The notes under the pieces were generated by a model that was not told where the DNA came from, searched no databases, and saw nothing but the letters and a program-made list of their open reading frames with translations. From assembly GCA_032433765.1 (NCBI GenBank), contig JAVIAB010000051.1:80802847-80866846 (forward strand): 64,000 nucleotides of DNA, in the 5' to 3' direction. This document shows, in pieces, positions 34,958 through 46,975 of the stretch. Position numbers and translations under genes: made by a program. The stretch is from Megaustenia siamemsis (lineage: Eukaryota > Mollusca > Gastropoda > Stylommatophora > Ariophantidae). The stretch's first letter is position 1. The number at the start of each line of letters is the position of its first letter.

Positions 34958-37164
34958 GTCGGGTAATTTTACCTGCTACTGTATGCAGTAGGACAGTACA
35001 ACCTGCGACTGCTCTGCTGCATTGCAGGTATGTTCAGGAGAGTAAACGGCTAAGGGAGGGTACCCATATAAGTAAAACAATCCCACTTGCTTGTGGGTGA
35101 GACTTATTTGTAGTCAAAGGCTAGCGAAGCCAACCATAAATAAACTGACGGAAGGCAACAGAAAACCACCGTTATAGTTTCTTTGTACAATCATGAATTC
35201 GCCAAAATAACGAATTCTCGACAGCAACGTTAAAGGGGGATTCCAATGGAATACCCTCGTTCGATAGGGGAGATCATGTGCTACAAGTGATACCCGGTCG
35301 TCATCAAACTACAGTAAGCAAACTAAAGATAAAACAGACTCTTGAAATTGTAGAACACCCATGCAGAGGGGAAAACTGGAAAACATCAAACAGGAAATGA
35401 AAAGGATGGGTTTACATTTATTGGGACTTTCTGAAATGAGATACACTGGATCAGGTGAAATATATTCTGATGAACATGAAATAATCTTTTCTGGAGGTAC
35501 TGGACACCGAAGAGGAGTACGTATCATCTTGGATGCAAAAAGGGAAGAACAGTGAAAGGCTTTTGCCCAATATCTGACAGAGTCCTTTTAATGAAATTGA
35601 ATGTAAAGCCAATAGACATAAATCTTATACATTTATGCCCCAACAGCAAACAGTCTAGTGGAAACATTTGATACATTTTACGAAGAGTTAAATTAGGCAC
35701 TTCGTGAATGCAAACCGCATGAAAACACCATAGTTGCAGGGGATCTGAATTCAAATATAGGAAAGGAAAGAATTGAGGAAGTAGTTGGTTATAATGACTT
35801 AGAGGAGAGGAATGAAAGAGGTGAGAAATTTATTGACTGGACAAGAACACACAACATGATGATAGGAAATACCTGGTTTAAGCAACGTCAAAGACGTCTG
35901 TGGACATGGAAAAGCCCAGGAGACAATGCACTTAATCAAATTGATTACATAATTATAAGCAATAGATTTAGAAACAGTCTGGTGTGTGTGAGAACTAGAC
36001 TAGCGGCAGATTGCAATAGTGATCATGTACCAGTTGTGGGAAAGCTTAGAGTAAAATTAAAAACAACAAAACGAGTCTCAGTTAATATCAAGTTAAATTT
36101 AGATTTACTCAAATCAGATAAGAGGTTACAAGGCAAATATAACTTAACTATTCAGAATCGGTACAATGCATTAGAGAAGGTACAAAGCATTGATAAACAG
36201 TGGGAAATGATAAAAGAATCATTGCAACAAACATCAAAAGAGTTTATACCACCAGTGTGGACAAATTCAAGAATTAAATGGATGACAGATGACATTTTGC
36301 AGCTAATGGATACAAGAAGAAGAAATAAGTATAACAAAGATGAGTATAAAAGATTAAATAAAGAGTTGTAATACAAAGCAATGAAGCAAAAGAATTATGT
36401 GTAAAACACAGATGCAAGGAGATTGAAATGCAACAAAAAGGTTATGCCAAAACTATATACAAACAAATTGAAGAATTTACAGGAAGAAAAACGCAATCAA
36501 AAACTGGATATTTAAGAGCAAAGGAAGGAAAACTGTTGATTGAACAAGAAAGCATAAGGGAACAATGTACAGAATACATTAAAGATCTTTATAATGATGA
36601 CTGAACAGAAGTAAATATTAAGGAAAATGGGGAAGGACCAGAAATACTCAAAGTTGAAGAAGCCTTGCAAATATGAAAGCAGAAAAAGTTCCTGGACCAG
36701 ATAATATAACTAAAGAAGAGATTGAAGCCACGGGTAATTTTGGAATAGAGATAATAACAAATATATTGAATGATATCTACAACAGTGGATATATACCAGA
36801 AGACTTGCTAAAATCAATATTCATAGCCCTACCAAAGAAATCTTGTGTGATTGAATGCGATGATCATAGCACAATAAGCCTTATTAGGCACATGACTAAG
36901 ATATTACTAAGAATCATCATGCGAAGAGTGCGAAACAAAATCAGTCCAGAAATTAGTGATGAACAGTGTGGTTTTGTTAGAGCTAAAGGAACGAATAATA
37001 CAATATACATCATACGATCTTTAGCAGAAAGAGCCATAAAAGTAAAAACAGATCTATACCTATGTTACATAGATTATACCAAAGCATTTGACAAAGTTAA
37101 GCACCAAGAAATAATCAATTTTTCTGAGAGCATAAACGTAGACAGCAAATATGTGTATGTTTGA
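34958..37164 (+). pseudogene. Non-LTR retrotransposon family C with endonuclease and N-terminal RT
   Basis: This is the most 5'-complete copy. 34958-35360 is the 5' region, starting with one minisatellite-like unit. The endonuclease begins at 35361 (MQRGKLENIKQEMKRMG, LSEMRYTGSGE, GHRRGVRIIL), has stops and frameshifts at 35540-35700, then GDLNSNIG near 35740, LNQIDYIIISNRFRNSL and the SDHVPVVGK motif near 36020. RT follows from 36673: KAEKVPGPDNITKEEIE, ALPKKS, DEQCGFVRAKGTNNTIY, CYIDYTKAFDKVKHQEI, and stops at 37164 before the catalytic YADD. So it is 3'-truncated. Confidence 0.9.
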
Positions 37165-37440
37165 ATTGTGGTTTCTTCAAGGCTCTACCCATCCCCGCTT
37201 ACTGGGTTGTGAAATCCAAGGTCTAACTCTTTCGGATAACGGCATTAGCAAACTCCAGCAGTCGACCACACTGATAAAATCGGTGCCTGACTTACTGTTG
37301 TTAAATCTCTTGGTTCGGTTATGATTTGTAATTAAGTTTCATTTATATTCGTATCCAGATAGTGACCTCATGAGGCGAAACGTTAGTTGGTATAGTCTTT
37401 TCTTATCTGAAAGTTGTAGCAACACATTCCTTGTTATTTT
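37165..37440. other. Spacer with hammerhead-like relic
   Basis: No gene. GTGACCTCATGAGGCGAAAC at 37362-37381 has a self-complementary CCTCATGAGG followed by GAAAC, the look of stem II and the GAAA box of a hammerhead ribozyme; the CUGAUGA box is not intact. Confidence 0.3.
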
Positions 37441-37452
37441 GCACATACTCTT

Positions 37453-38154
37453 CATCATCATCATCATCATCATGTGCCTTACCGGTTGGCGTAGGTGATC
37501 ATGTCCCTCCACAATCTTCTATCTACAGTGCATCGTATCAGTTCTGTTGTTGACTGTTTTCCATGCCATGGCACCAAGCTATCCAGTATTTTCTCTCTTT
37601 GTCGTCCGCGATCTCTCTTTCCTTTTATTTTGCCAGTTGTAACCAAGTATTCCAACTTTCCTCTTCTCATGACGTGCCCGAAAAATGTTGATTGCTTCTT
37701 TCTGATGTTTTTTAAGAGCTCCCTTTATGTGTTGGCCTCTTTGAGAACTTCCTCATTGGTCTTTTTAGCTGTCCAGGGAACTTTCAACATTCTTCTGAGA
37801 AATCCCATCTCTGTGGCCTCTAATCGTCTTTTCATTTGTTTGTCTACTGTCCATGATTCGCTTCCATAGGTCAGAATTGGTTCTATATAGCACCAATGAA
37901 CTCTCTTTCTCATTTTTAGTGACATAGATTTGTTGCGTAATATATTTTTCATTTTCTGAAATGCTATTTTGGCCCGAGCTATTCTGCTTTTTATTTATGT
38001 GGTGCATCTCCCATCTGATGTTATTATTGTGCCCAAGTATTTGAAACGTTGCACTTGTTTCAGATTTGTCTCGTTTATTTTTATGTTGCATGATGGTGAT
38101 GGTTGTTTCTTCGATATGACCATTACTTCTGTTTTTTTGCTATTCAGACTGAGA
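37453..38154 (-). pseudogene. Non-LTR retrotransposon family C, 3' part
   Basis: The minus strand carries KKTEVMVISKK-like start, VQRFKYLGTII region (frame-shifted), MKNILRNKSMSLKMRKRVHW, ILTYGSESWTVDKQMKRRLE, FLRRMLKVPWTAKKTNEEVL and GKIKGKRDRGRQREKILDSL. A stop after KEANT and a frameshift separate the last two parts. The tail is (ATG)n at 37453. A perfect 12-bp duplication GCACATACTCTT at 37441-37452 and 38155-38166 bounds a 702-bp 5'-truncated insertion. Confidence 0.93.
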
Positions 38155-38227
38155 GCACATACTCTTACCTTTATTTAATTAATTAAAATTAAAATTAATG
38201 ATAACAGTTAGGTGTGTTTGTCTACTT

Positions 38228-38395
38228 GACAATGTTTAGTATTAATTATTTCTGCCTTTCGTAATTAACATGTCTAGTATTCCTTTTTTTGCATTTCATG
38301 ATTAACATGTCTAGTATTCCCTTTTTTTTGCATTTCGTAATTAACATGTCTAGTATTCCTCATTTTTGCATTTCCTAATTAACATAATAGTATTC
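38228..38395. repeat. ~39-bp repeat, four units
   Basis: Units contain ACATGTCTAGTATTCC, a T run and GCATTTCGTAATTA. T-run length varies between units. Confidence 0.85.
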
Positions 38396-39202
38396 ATCAC
38401 ACATTCCTTTAAGGATTAAATGAATAATATAAATTACATCATCCTATTATGGTTCATTATATCAAAATTTCGCGAAGAGATTGCACATTTGTGTGCTTGT
38501 CTGATCAAGGCCTAACGGTTTGTGGTAAAGGAAACGTTTATATTTTACATTTCTCATTCTTCTATAACCTTTGCACGGATCAAAAACACTGCTGTAGAAT
38601 GGACCACCAATAAACCATGAAAAAACAAATAACATGTTGACGAAGGCAGTTTTTGTATACTTTCGCTAGGGGAATTAATTCATGTTTACAAAGCTTCCAC
38701 GGTAGACAACTACAAATATAAAACATTGTTTAACACCACAGCAATCAATTTACTTAGAACCCATTAACTTTAATCCACCCAATATCACATTTCCTTCCCT
38801 TTCTTTACCATTGTTTTGTATGTGCACTCTCTTACACATGCTCATGAAAGAAGATCGTCTCCAGCATGTGTTATAAATAAAGTTTGAATGCTACATTGAA
38901 TCTACAGTTTCTCCTAAGAGATTTAAATATAGATAAACTGCAGTAAAATGTATCAACTAAAAAAGTCAGATTGTAGTTAATGCAGATCTTAATGTCATTA
39001 TTTGCTAAAACTGAAGAGTCACAGATGTACTGATCTACATAGATGGTTCTGTAGTGGGTCATTAACAAAGTACTTTGGTGATCACTGTAAGTTCAAGTGG
39101 CAGAACTATTCAGGAAAAGAGTAACGTTTGTAATCAAATGATAGCGATCAAGTTCGAAGTACGGTGGAAATTGTGGCCGTTACAATAACTTTTATCTTGT
39201 TG
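38396..39202. other. No gene recognised
   Basis: Unique AT-rich sequence; nothing identified. Confidence 0.55.
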
Positions 39203-39343
39203 AAAATATAAACAAAATATAAACACAATATAAACAAAATATAAACAAAATATAAACAAAATAAAACAAAATATAAACAAAATATAAACAAAATATAGAC
39301 AAAATATAAACAAAATATAAACAAAATATAAACAAAATAAAAT
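39203..39343. repeat. 11-bp AT-rich minisatellite
   Basis: About 13 units of ACAAAATATAA with occasional short forms. Confidence 0.93.
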
Positions 39344-39422
39344 AAAAGATGTCACTTATCTGTGCTGAGTAACTCCAAGAGCTTGATCTAGAGAGTCCAG
39401 AATGGTTCCATTCGCAGGCAAT

Positions 39423-39776
39423 GAGTGGGATCAATACAGAGTGGGATCAATACAGAGTGGGATCAATACAGAGTGGGATCAATACAGAGTGGGATCTATA
39501 CAGAGTGGGATCAATACAGAGTGGGATCAATACAGAGTGGGATCAATACAGAGTGGGATCAATACAGAGTGGGATCAATACAGAGTGGGATCAATACAGA
39601 GTGGGATCAATACAGAGTGGGATCAATACAGAGTGGGATCAATACAGAGTGGGATCAATACAGAGTGGGATCTATACAGAGTGGGATCAATACAGAGTGG
39701 GATCAATACAGAGTGGGATCAATACAGAGTGGGATCAATACAGAGTGGGATCAATACAGAGTGGGATCAATACAGA
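39423..39776. repeat. 16-bp minisatellite, highly uniform
   Basis: About 22 units of AGTGGGATCAATACAG; two units have TCTATACAG. All three plus frames are open because 3 x 16 bases encode a stop-free 16-residue cycle, so the 125-138 codon frames are not evidence of genes. Confidence 0.96.
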
Positions 39777-39817
39777 GAATCAAGATTGGGAAAAATGAAA
39801 GAACTTTGAAAGAAATC

Positions 39818-40065
39818 TTTGTGTGTGCATGTCTATGTTAGTCATGTCTCATATCTTTGTGTGTATGTCTATGTTAGATATGCGTCATATCTTTGTGTGC
39901 GCATGTCTACGTCAGTCATATCTCATATCTTTATGTGCATGTTTATGTTAGTCATGTGTCATATATCTTGATGTGTGTCGGTGTTAGTCATGTCTCGTAT
40001 CGCTGTGTGCATGTCTGTGTTAGTCACATCTCACATCTTTGTGTGTGCATGTCTGTGTTAGTCAC
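39818..40065. repeat. ~38-bp minisatellite
   Basis: Six to seven diverged units around TTTGTGTGTGCATGTCTATG and TTAGTCATGTCTCATATC. Confidence 0.88.
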
Positions 40066-40070
40066 CTCTA

Positions 40071-40364
40071 GTGACTCGGGCAGATGGTGCTCGTAAACCT
40101 GGGAGGGACGACCATCTAAGGGCAGAATCCCCCTACAGAAAAGACAATCTGCTGCCTTGCAGGAAGATTGGGGACAATCAAAGGCTAAGGAAAGCAAACC
40201 TGAATAAAATGCTGGCTGAAATCGGATGCACTGGGCCACTGTCACAGAACACAGTGCAACGTTTTAACGGGTGTTCAATCAGAGTGTATCTGTCAGACTC
40301 TAATTGTAATATTCGGACTGTGGGGGCGATCAACACACTTAACCTGACAGCTGACTTCATGTGA
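40071..40364 (+). other. Unassigned 97-codon open frame
   Basis: The frame is less AT-rich than its surroundings and not repetitive (contains RKDNLLPCRKIGDNQRLRKA and GCTGPLSQNTVQRF). I recognise no domain, and the opposite strand is also open over part of it. It could be an exon fragment, an unlisted repeat, or chance. Confidence 0.25.
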
Positions 40365-40398
40365 GAGTCTGGAATCCTACTCTGATTGAGTCCTGATC

Positions 40399-40451
<53 letters not shown>
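40399..40451. repeat. (GA)n microsatellite
   Basis: About 26 perfect GA units. Confidence 0.97.
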
Positions 40452-40454
<3 letters not shown>

Positions 40455-40495
40455 AAATTGAAACTGCGTCGCTTTCTAACAGCGTGAACTGAGAG

Positions 40496-40814
40496 CAAGG
40501 TGACGGTAAAGATACGTACTTGAATCGGCGTTTCCATCCATATGTGCTCGGCCGCCTATCCAGAAGTGTTCGGAGACTTCTGGATAGTGTCACTCCAAGC
40601 ATCAAAACTCACGATGCGAGGCGGCATTCCTCACTTTCCCAGAGTAAATGGTATCCATATCTTCCAGCGGCTGGGTCGACCGCAGGGGTGATTTTTTTTT
40701 TCCCAACTACGAGTACAACTCACACTTCTTCCAGCAGGAATTGAACACAGGTTCTCCGAACGTCGGTAGCCCAGTCGGGTGGTGTTCCCAACTAGGCTAC
40801 CGGGGCTCCCCTAT
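40496..40814 (-). mobile_element. tRNA-derived SINE-2, copy 2
   Basis: On the minus strand the head reads GGTAGCCTAGTTGGG (A box) and CCTGTGTTCAATTCC (B box, complement near 40737-40751), with the same body as copy 1 at 4708. The perfect 12-bp duplication GTGAACTGAGAG at 40484-40495 and 40815-40826 shows the whole 319-bp element, including the 3' end next to 40496. Confidence 0.88.
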
Positions 40815-40826
40815 GTGAACTGAGAG

Positions 40827-41109
40827 TGAAAATTGGTAGGCCAGAACAGAACTACATTCTGGATGAATGAGAGAAATTGTCAATTAACATCAAACTGACT
40901 GGTCGCTGCGAGATGATGAACATTTTGACGAGAAAATCGTAGCACCTATGTATGTATATGGAGTGCAGTGATAATGACATAACTAAATAAAAAAAAAGAG
41001 AGAATGAAGCATCTACAAAAAAGTTGTACATGCAAACATACAAATCTTGGCATGATGAAATAAATCGTCTTACTTACTCGCGGCTCCTAACGTCATTGTA
41101 TCTATGTGC
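40827..41109. other. No gene recognised
   Basis: Unique AT-rich sequence with a short A run at 40989. Confidence 0.55.
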
Positions 41110-41560
41110 CTAGCTCTGTTTTACACAATTTCTCTTTCTTCCATTTCTCTTGTACCCCTTCGGATGTTTTACACATTCTTTCTTTCTTCATTTCCTCTTG
41201 TACCCGTACAGGTGTTGAATGTTCGAGTGTTTTACACAATCTCTCTTTCTTCACTTTCTTTTGTATCCGTTCACGTGTCGAATGTTCGAGTGTTTTACAC
41301 ATTCTTTATTTCTTTCATTTCTCTTGTATCCGTTCACGTGTCGAATGTTCGAGTGTTTTACGCATTCTTTCTTTCTTTCCTTTCTTTTTTACCCGTTTGA
41401 GTGTCGAATGTTCGAGTGCTTTACACATTCTTTCTTTCTTTCCTTCCTATTGTACCCGTTCGGGTGTCGAATGTTCGAGTGTTTTACACATTCTTTCTTT
41501 CTTTCCTTCCTATTGTACCCTTTAGAGTGTCGAATGTTCAAGTGTTTTACACATTGCCGC
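41110..41560. repeat. ~63-bp minisatellite
   Basis: About seven units: TTCGAGTGTTTTACACATTC, a TTTC-rich stretch, then TGTACCCGTTCGGGTGTCGA. The period is a multiple of three, so several plus frames rich in Phe/Ser/Cys stay open; no start or domain supports a gene. Confidence 0.92.
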
Positions 41561-41657
41561 CACTTATTATTCATTCCGAGTCATCTATCTTTGTCCCACG
41601 TCTTCCTTCATTCTTATCTTCTCATATTTCTTTTATTGTGTTTATTTATTGTCCTGT

Positions 41658-41687
41658 TTCTAATGAAGGCCTGTGGTCGAAACGTTA
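41658..41687 (+). other. Hammerhead-like relic
   Basis: TTCTAATGAAGGCCTGTGGT then CGAAACG: CTAATGA resembles the CUGAUGA box with one change, GGCC/GGTC can pair as stem II, and GAAAC follows. Such motifs occur at ends of Penelope-like elements. Stem III and the cleavage triplet were not confirmed. Confidence 0.3.
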
Positions 41688-41747
41688 TTTGTCTTGTTTT
41701 CCTTTCAATTAGCTGTCCAAAACAAATTCACGTTCATTTTTGGATAG

Positions 41748-42788
41748 CTGTCAGTTATCAATGACAGAATTTTGCAATCTTCTCGATGCTAATATGTCAG
41801 TTATCAATGACAGAATTTTGCAATCTTCTCGATGCTAATATGTCAGTTATCAATGACAGAATTTTGCAATCTTCTCGATGCTAATATGTCAGTTATCAAT
41901 GACAGAATTTTGCAATCTTCTCGATGCTAATATATCAGTTATCAATGACAGAATTTTGCAATCTTCTCGATGCTAATATGTCGGTTATCAATGACAGAAT
42001 TTTGCAATCTTCTCGATGCTAATATGTCAGTTATCAATGACAGAATTTTGCAATCTTCTCGATGCTAATATGTCAGTTATCAATGACAGAATTTTGCAAT
42101 CTTCTCGATGCTAATATGTCAGTTATCAATGACAGAATTTTGCAATCTTCTCGATGCTAATATGTCAGTTATCAATGACAGAATTTTGCAATCTTCTCGA
42201 TGCTAATATGTCAGTTATCAATGACAGAATTTTGCAATCTTCTCGATGCTAATATGTCAGTTATCAATGACAGAATTTTGCAATCTTCTCGATGCTAATA
42301 TGTCAGTTATCAATGACAGAATTTTGCAATCTTCTCGATGCTAATATGTCAGTTATCAATGACAGAATTTTGCAATCTTCTCGATGCTAATATGTCAGTT
42401 ATCAATGACAGAATTTTGCAATCTTCTCGATGCTAATACGTCAGTTATCAATGACAGAATTTTGCAATCTTCTCGATGCTAATATGTCAGATATCAATGA
42501 CAGAATTTTGCAATCTTCTCGATGCTAATATGTCAGTTATCAATGACAGAATTTTGCAATCTTCTCGATGCTAATATGTCAGTTATCAATGACATAATTT
42601 TGCAATCTTCTTGATGCTAATATGTCAGTTATCAATGACAGAATTTTGCAATCTTCTTGATGCTAATATGTCAGTTATCAATGACATAATTTTGCAATCT
42701 TCTCGATGCTAATATGTCAGTTATCAATGACAGAATTTTGCAATCTTCTCGATGCCAATATGTCAGTTATCAATGACAGATTTTCCCA
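41748..42788. repeat. 46-bp minisatellite, near-identical units
   Basis: About 22 units of ATGTCAGTTATCAATGACAG, AATTTTGCAATCTTCTCGAT, GCTAAT. Most units are identical; changes are single bases (for example TTGATG for TCGATG, ACATAATT for ACAGAATT) and gather towards the right end. There are no spacers. Confidence 0.97.
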
Positions 42789-42946
42789 ATATGTAACAGC
42801 TCTTTAGATTATTTTATACGATTTATGGAACCCTTAACTGACTGCTTAACTTAATCAATGCAAGCACGATAACCTGATTATATCCAGTAACATAGAAGAA
42901 ATACCTCGAATGAACGCTTTAACGACACCGTTTTTCCACTGTTACT

Positions 42947-43924
42947 TCTTCTTCTTCTTTTCTCTTTCACTGATACCTAAAAGGTGTCGTGGTTTATATC
43001 ATTTGTCGTTCTTGTGCTGCTCGAATTGTCTGAATTAGTGATTTTCCTTTGTTGTTACATGTCTCTGTCACTGCATCTATCCATCTTCTTCTGGGTCTTC
43101 CTCTTGGTCTTTTTCCATGCATTCTCGAGAAGAACGCCCTTGATGGTGATTGGTGAGGATTCATTCTGACCAGGTGGCCAAACCATTTAAGTTGTTGTTG
43201 TTCTATATATTCTTGGCAGGGTTTTGTTCCTACCATTTTTCTTATGGTTTCATTTGGTATTCTATCTCTTCTTGTGTTGTTTGTTACTTTTCTCAAGCAT
43301 CGCATCTCACATGTATTGATCTTTCTTAAATGTGATTTAGAAAGGGTCCATGTTTGACTTTCATAGCACAAAGTTGGTATGAAGATGCTATTTATCATTT
43401 GTTGTTTAGCTGGCATAGAAATGTTTGGATGTCTTAACAATGGTGAAAGCTGGTATGTGACAGCATTTGCTTTTTGTATTCTCATGTCAATTTCTCTGTC
43501 TAATTTTCCATCTTCTGTGAACATTGTGCCTAAATACTTGAATTCCTCTACTTGTTTTATATCTTTGTCTTTGATCTTGATGTTTAATGGGTGTCTTAAT
43601 TTGCTTATTCTTATAGCCTCTGTTTTTGCTGTGTTAATTTTCATACTGTAGTTTGTGCAGCTTTTATCTAGAGATGTTAAATGCTGTTGTAGCAGGTTTT
43701 CATCCTCGTATATTAGGCATTGGTCATCTGCGAAGAGTAGCTCATTGATGTTGGAGTTTTCTACCTCTATGTTATTATTTGATTTGTCCTTGTTGTTGGT
43801 TGTTTCCTGACTTCCGGTGTGTGACTGTGCTGGCAACACGACACAATTTTCGATGGGAGTCAGATTTATGTTATAAGTGAATTTCAATGCCCGTAGAAAA
43901 AGAAATTCAAGCGTTCTTGTGCTA
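42947..43924 (-). pseudogene. Non-LTR retrotransposon family D, RT catalytic part to 3' end
   Basis: A 297-codon minus frame (43887-42994) begins shortly before the catalytic box INELLFADDQCLIYEDE and runs through KYLGTMFTEDGKLDREID, PTLCYESQTWTLSKSHLRK, RRDRIPNETIRKMVG, LKWFGHLVRMNPHQSPSRA, GKRPRGRPRRRW and AAQERQMI. No stop interrupts this part, but the endonuclease and the RT upstream of the palm are gone. The tail is (GAA)n. A perfect 14-bp duplication TTTCCACTGTTACT at 42933-42946 and 43925-43938 bounds it. Confidence 0.94.
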
Positions 43925-43938
43925 TTTCCACTGTTACT

Positions 43939-45750
43939 ACGATAACTAAATTCTTGAAAAATTCCCCAAATAATGAAACTTTATTTAATATCATAATCTC
44001 TTACTAAACTCCCATGAAAACCTTTAATCTTCATAGATCAATGTTTGATAATCCTAATTTATTGAGCAGAATAAAAATGTCTTTGCAGATTTTGTTATCA
44101 AGATTACGAGGAAACTCAATGACCAGCTCTTGAGATTAAACGAGAAAAAAGCTTTCTACAGGAAGCGAATATGTCGCAAGAACCATAAAATATGTATGTT
44201 TGTCGGGTCAGAAAAGAATGAGGAAATACAGTTATTATCAATGACGTCTTGTATCAAATATGATAATAACAAATACGTAAACATTTATTATGAAAGTGAG
44301 CTCTGAGATGAGACAACAAAAATATAATATAGAGACCCAGACATTGAAATGTTTGCTTTTGAAATAAAATACTAACAACAGACAATAGTAGGCAAAGTTT
44401 CTTAGTTAACACTTCTAGATAGACCCAATGGCATTTGGAGCGATACCCCCCCCTCCCCGCCCCACTCTTTGTTTCACAATCTTCTCAAAGTGTGCAGTAG
44501 ATCAGATCGAAAATCTAGTTTTCTTTTTCCGGAAACAAAAAATGAAAAGGAAGTTCCGTTTTCAAGTTGAGCACGTAAAGGAATCTTTGGCGGTTTTTGA
44601 AATTAGAAAGGTGTAGAGTGCATGTCCCTGCCCATGCTAGAGTCAAAAACTAGTAAAATGAATACCATCTTCACAATAATTAATCACATAGCCTAAACAT
44701 GCACCGTGGTCATGGACAATTATAGTGACTGATACGATGCTCTACAAACACTTAACAAGGCCTGGAGGGAACCTTTACTTTACAATAATTTACGAACTTC
44801 CTGTCAGTTCCCTGGGGCCCACACCAGGCTATGGAGTGTGTGCTGTACTAAAGTATTCCTGGGTTATCAAGAGATATGACTGCTAACAGACAATGTTCTA
44901 GAATAGCGACACTGAACTCAAGACAAAGGCAAAGAACTGAGTAGAAATCCACACAAAATAAAATATTTTACCTGGCAGTTTTCTGATTAATCAAAAAAAA
45001 AAAAAAAGGAAAGAATAATTACATTCATCACTCTCTCTGCGAATGTTCTGCATTGTCTTGGTAAACAAAGCTGTTGGTGCAAATTAACTACAACGTTTAG
45101 AGTGTCTAGTGTCACAAACAGCTAGAGCTAGTCACTCACTAAAACTGCTGAGTAAACTGTCTCCACATTTCTCGACCAACTCAGAAATCTACAAACATCC
45201 CCAGGCTAATTATGTGAACTCCTACTTGCCAAACCGTTGAGAATTCCTTTCTCATTATCTGTTGGCTTGTTATCCGTTACAAAGCCAGTGAAGCTCTGAT
45301 AATCGAGTTTTACCGCACGCGTTCTAAACACAAAGACCACAAACCAGTTTTAATCCGTAGCGGAATCCTCTTGCAGATGTCTGTAACTGTGTTTGATGTT
45401 TCACTAGAAAACAGTCAGTCTGGGAAAATGTTTGTTTATAGAAAATAAAGTTGTTGCCTCTTCTTTTTTCTTTGTCGTCGATAATCTTGTAACGGTCGTC
45501 AGCTGCGTTGAGTTGTAAGTTACATGAACATCTACGGTAGCTCTGTCTTTACACTATACTTATCTTACTTCGTTATTGCAATATTTGCAACCAGATTTAT
45601 CTCTTCTCTCTAATCCCTACTCACTTATGATTATAAAAATGTTACCAATATAGGAAACATGGTCGTTGCTACGGAGTTTGTGACCTTTTTTATGATCATT
45701 ATCAGTAATCTTGTAAGAGAACTGATGCATATTGTCGGAATGCAGTAATA
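43939..45750. other. Longest unassigned stretch
   Basis: About 1.8 kb without long frames. Minor features are a C run at 44447-44462 and an A run at 44993-45007. I see no repeat shared with the window and no gene. Confidence 0.55.
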
Positions 45751-45751
45751 A

Positions 45752-46975
45752 TGAATTCATTTTTTTCATTTCACGCCCTTTTTCTATGGCATTATCTTAT
45801 ATATTTTGCAGTTTTCTCTGCTCTTTTTTTTTTGCTCCCATCATCATCATGTACCATACTGGTTGGCACAGGCAATCATGTCCTTCCACAATCTTCTATC
45901 TACAGTGCATCGTATCAGTTCTGTTGTTGACTGCTTTCCATGCCATGGCACCAAGCTATCCAGTATTTTCTCTCTTTGTCGTCCGTGATCTCTCTTGTTC
46001 TGTTGATGTCTCCTGTTGTAACCAAGTAATCCAACTTTTCTCTTCGCATAATGTCCCCGAAAAATGTTGATTGTTTCTTTCTGACGTTTTTTAGGAGTTC
46101 CCTTTTTGTGTTGGCCTCTTTGAGAACTTCCTCGTTGGTCTTTTTAGCTGTCCAGGGAACATTCAACATTCTTCTGAGAAATCCCTTCTCTCTGGCCTAT
46201 AATCGACTTTTTATTTGTTTGTCTACTGTCCATGATCCGCTTCCAGAGGTCAGAATTGGTTCTATATTGGTTCTCGCTTTCTCACTTCTGTTGACATAGA
46301 TTTGTTGCATAAGATATTTTTCATTTTCTGAAATGCTATTTTGGCCTCAACTTTTCTACTTTTTATTTCCGTGGTGATCCGATGTTATTATTGTGCCCAA
46401 GTATTTGACGCGTTGCACTTGTTTCAAATGTGTCCTGTTTATTTGTATGCTGCATGCTGATGGTGATTGTTTCTTCGATATGACTTACTTCTGTTTTCTT
46501 ACTATTCAGACTGAGACCTTTCTTGATGCTTTCTTTTACTATTATATCTATCATTTCTTGTAGCTCATTCTCTGTCTCTGCTATTAAGACTGTATCATCC
46601 GCATATTGCAAATTATTTATGTTGTGACCGTTGACCTCAATTCCTTTTTTGTCTACTATTGATCTCATAATATGTTCGCTCTAAAGTGAAAACAAATCCG
46701 GCGACAGAACACAGCCTTGCCTGACTCCTTGTTTTATAAGTTGAAATTTTCCTGTTTGGTTGTTAATTCGTATTGCTGCTGTTTATTGCCAGTACATATT
46801 TTTTTAATGATTCGCAGATTCTTGCCATCAATGTTTAATTTCTCCAGCATATTGATTATTTCCACATGCTTTACTTTGTCAAATGCTTTTGTGTAGTCAA
46901 TAAAGCACATATATAGATCTTTCTATCAATGTTCTTATTGGCTCCCATATCGCATGATAAATGTGACAAGAAAGA
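45752..46975. repeat. Dispersed repeat X, copy 1, interrupted by family C
   Basis: 45752-45841 (CATTTCACGCCCTTTTTCTA; TATTTTGCAGTTTTCTCTGC) and 46949-46975 (ATCGCATGATAAATGTGACA) match the continuous copy at 48692-48806. The class of X is unknown. Confidence 0.85.
45842..46940 (-). pseudogene. Non-LTR retrotransposon family C inserted in repeat X
   Basis: Minus strand, 5' to 3': CFIDYTKAFDKVKHVEIIN, a broken GVRQGC segment, NINNLQYADDTVLIAETENE (first residue of the box kept), KKGLSLNSKKTEV, then RRMLNVPWTAKKTNEEVLKE and KQSTFFGDIMRREKLDYLV. Stops and frameshifts are many, and a ~20-bp internal deletion lies between AGATCTATA repeats at the 5' end. The tail is (ATG)n. Target duplication GCTCCCAT at 45834-45841 and 46941-46948. 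Confidence 0.92.

Noticed and set aside
41748..42788. CRISPR array
   Set aside because: The regular 46-bp repeats have no variable spacers between them, and the window is animal DNA.
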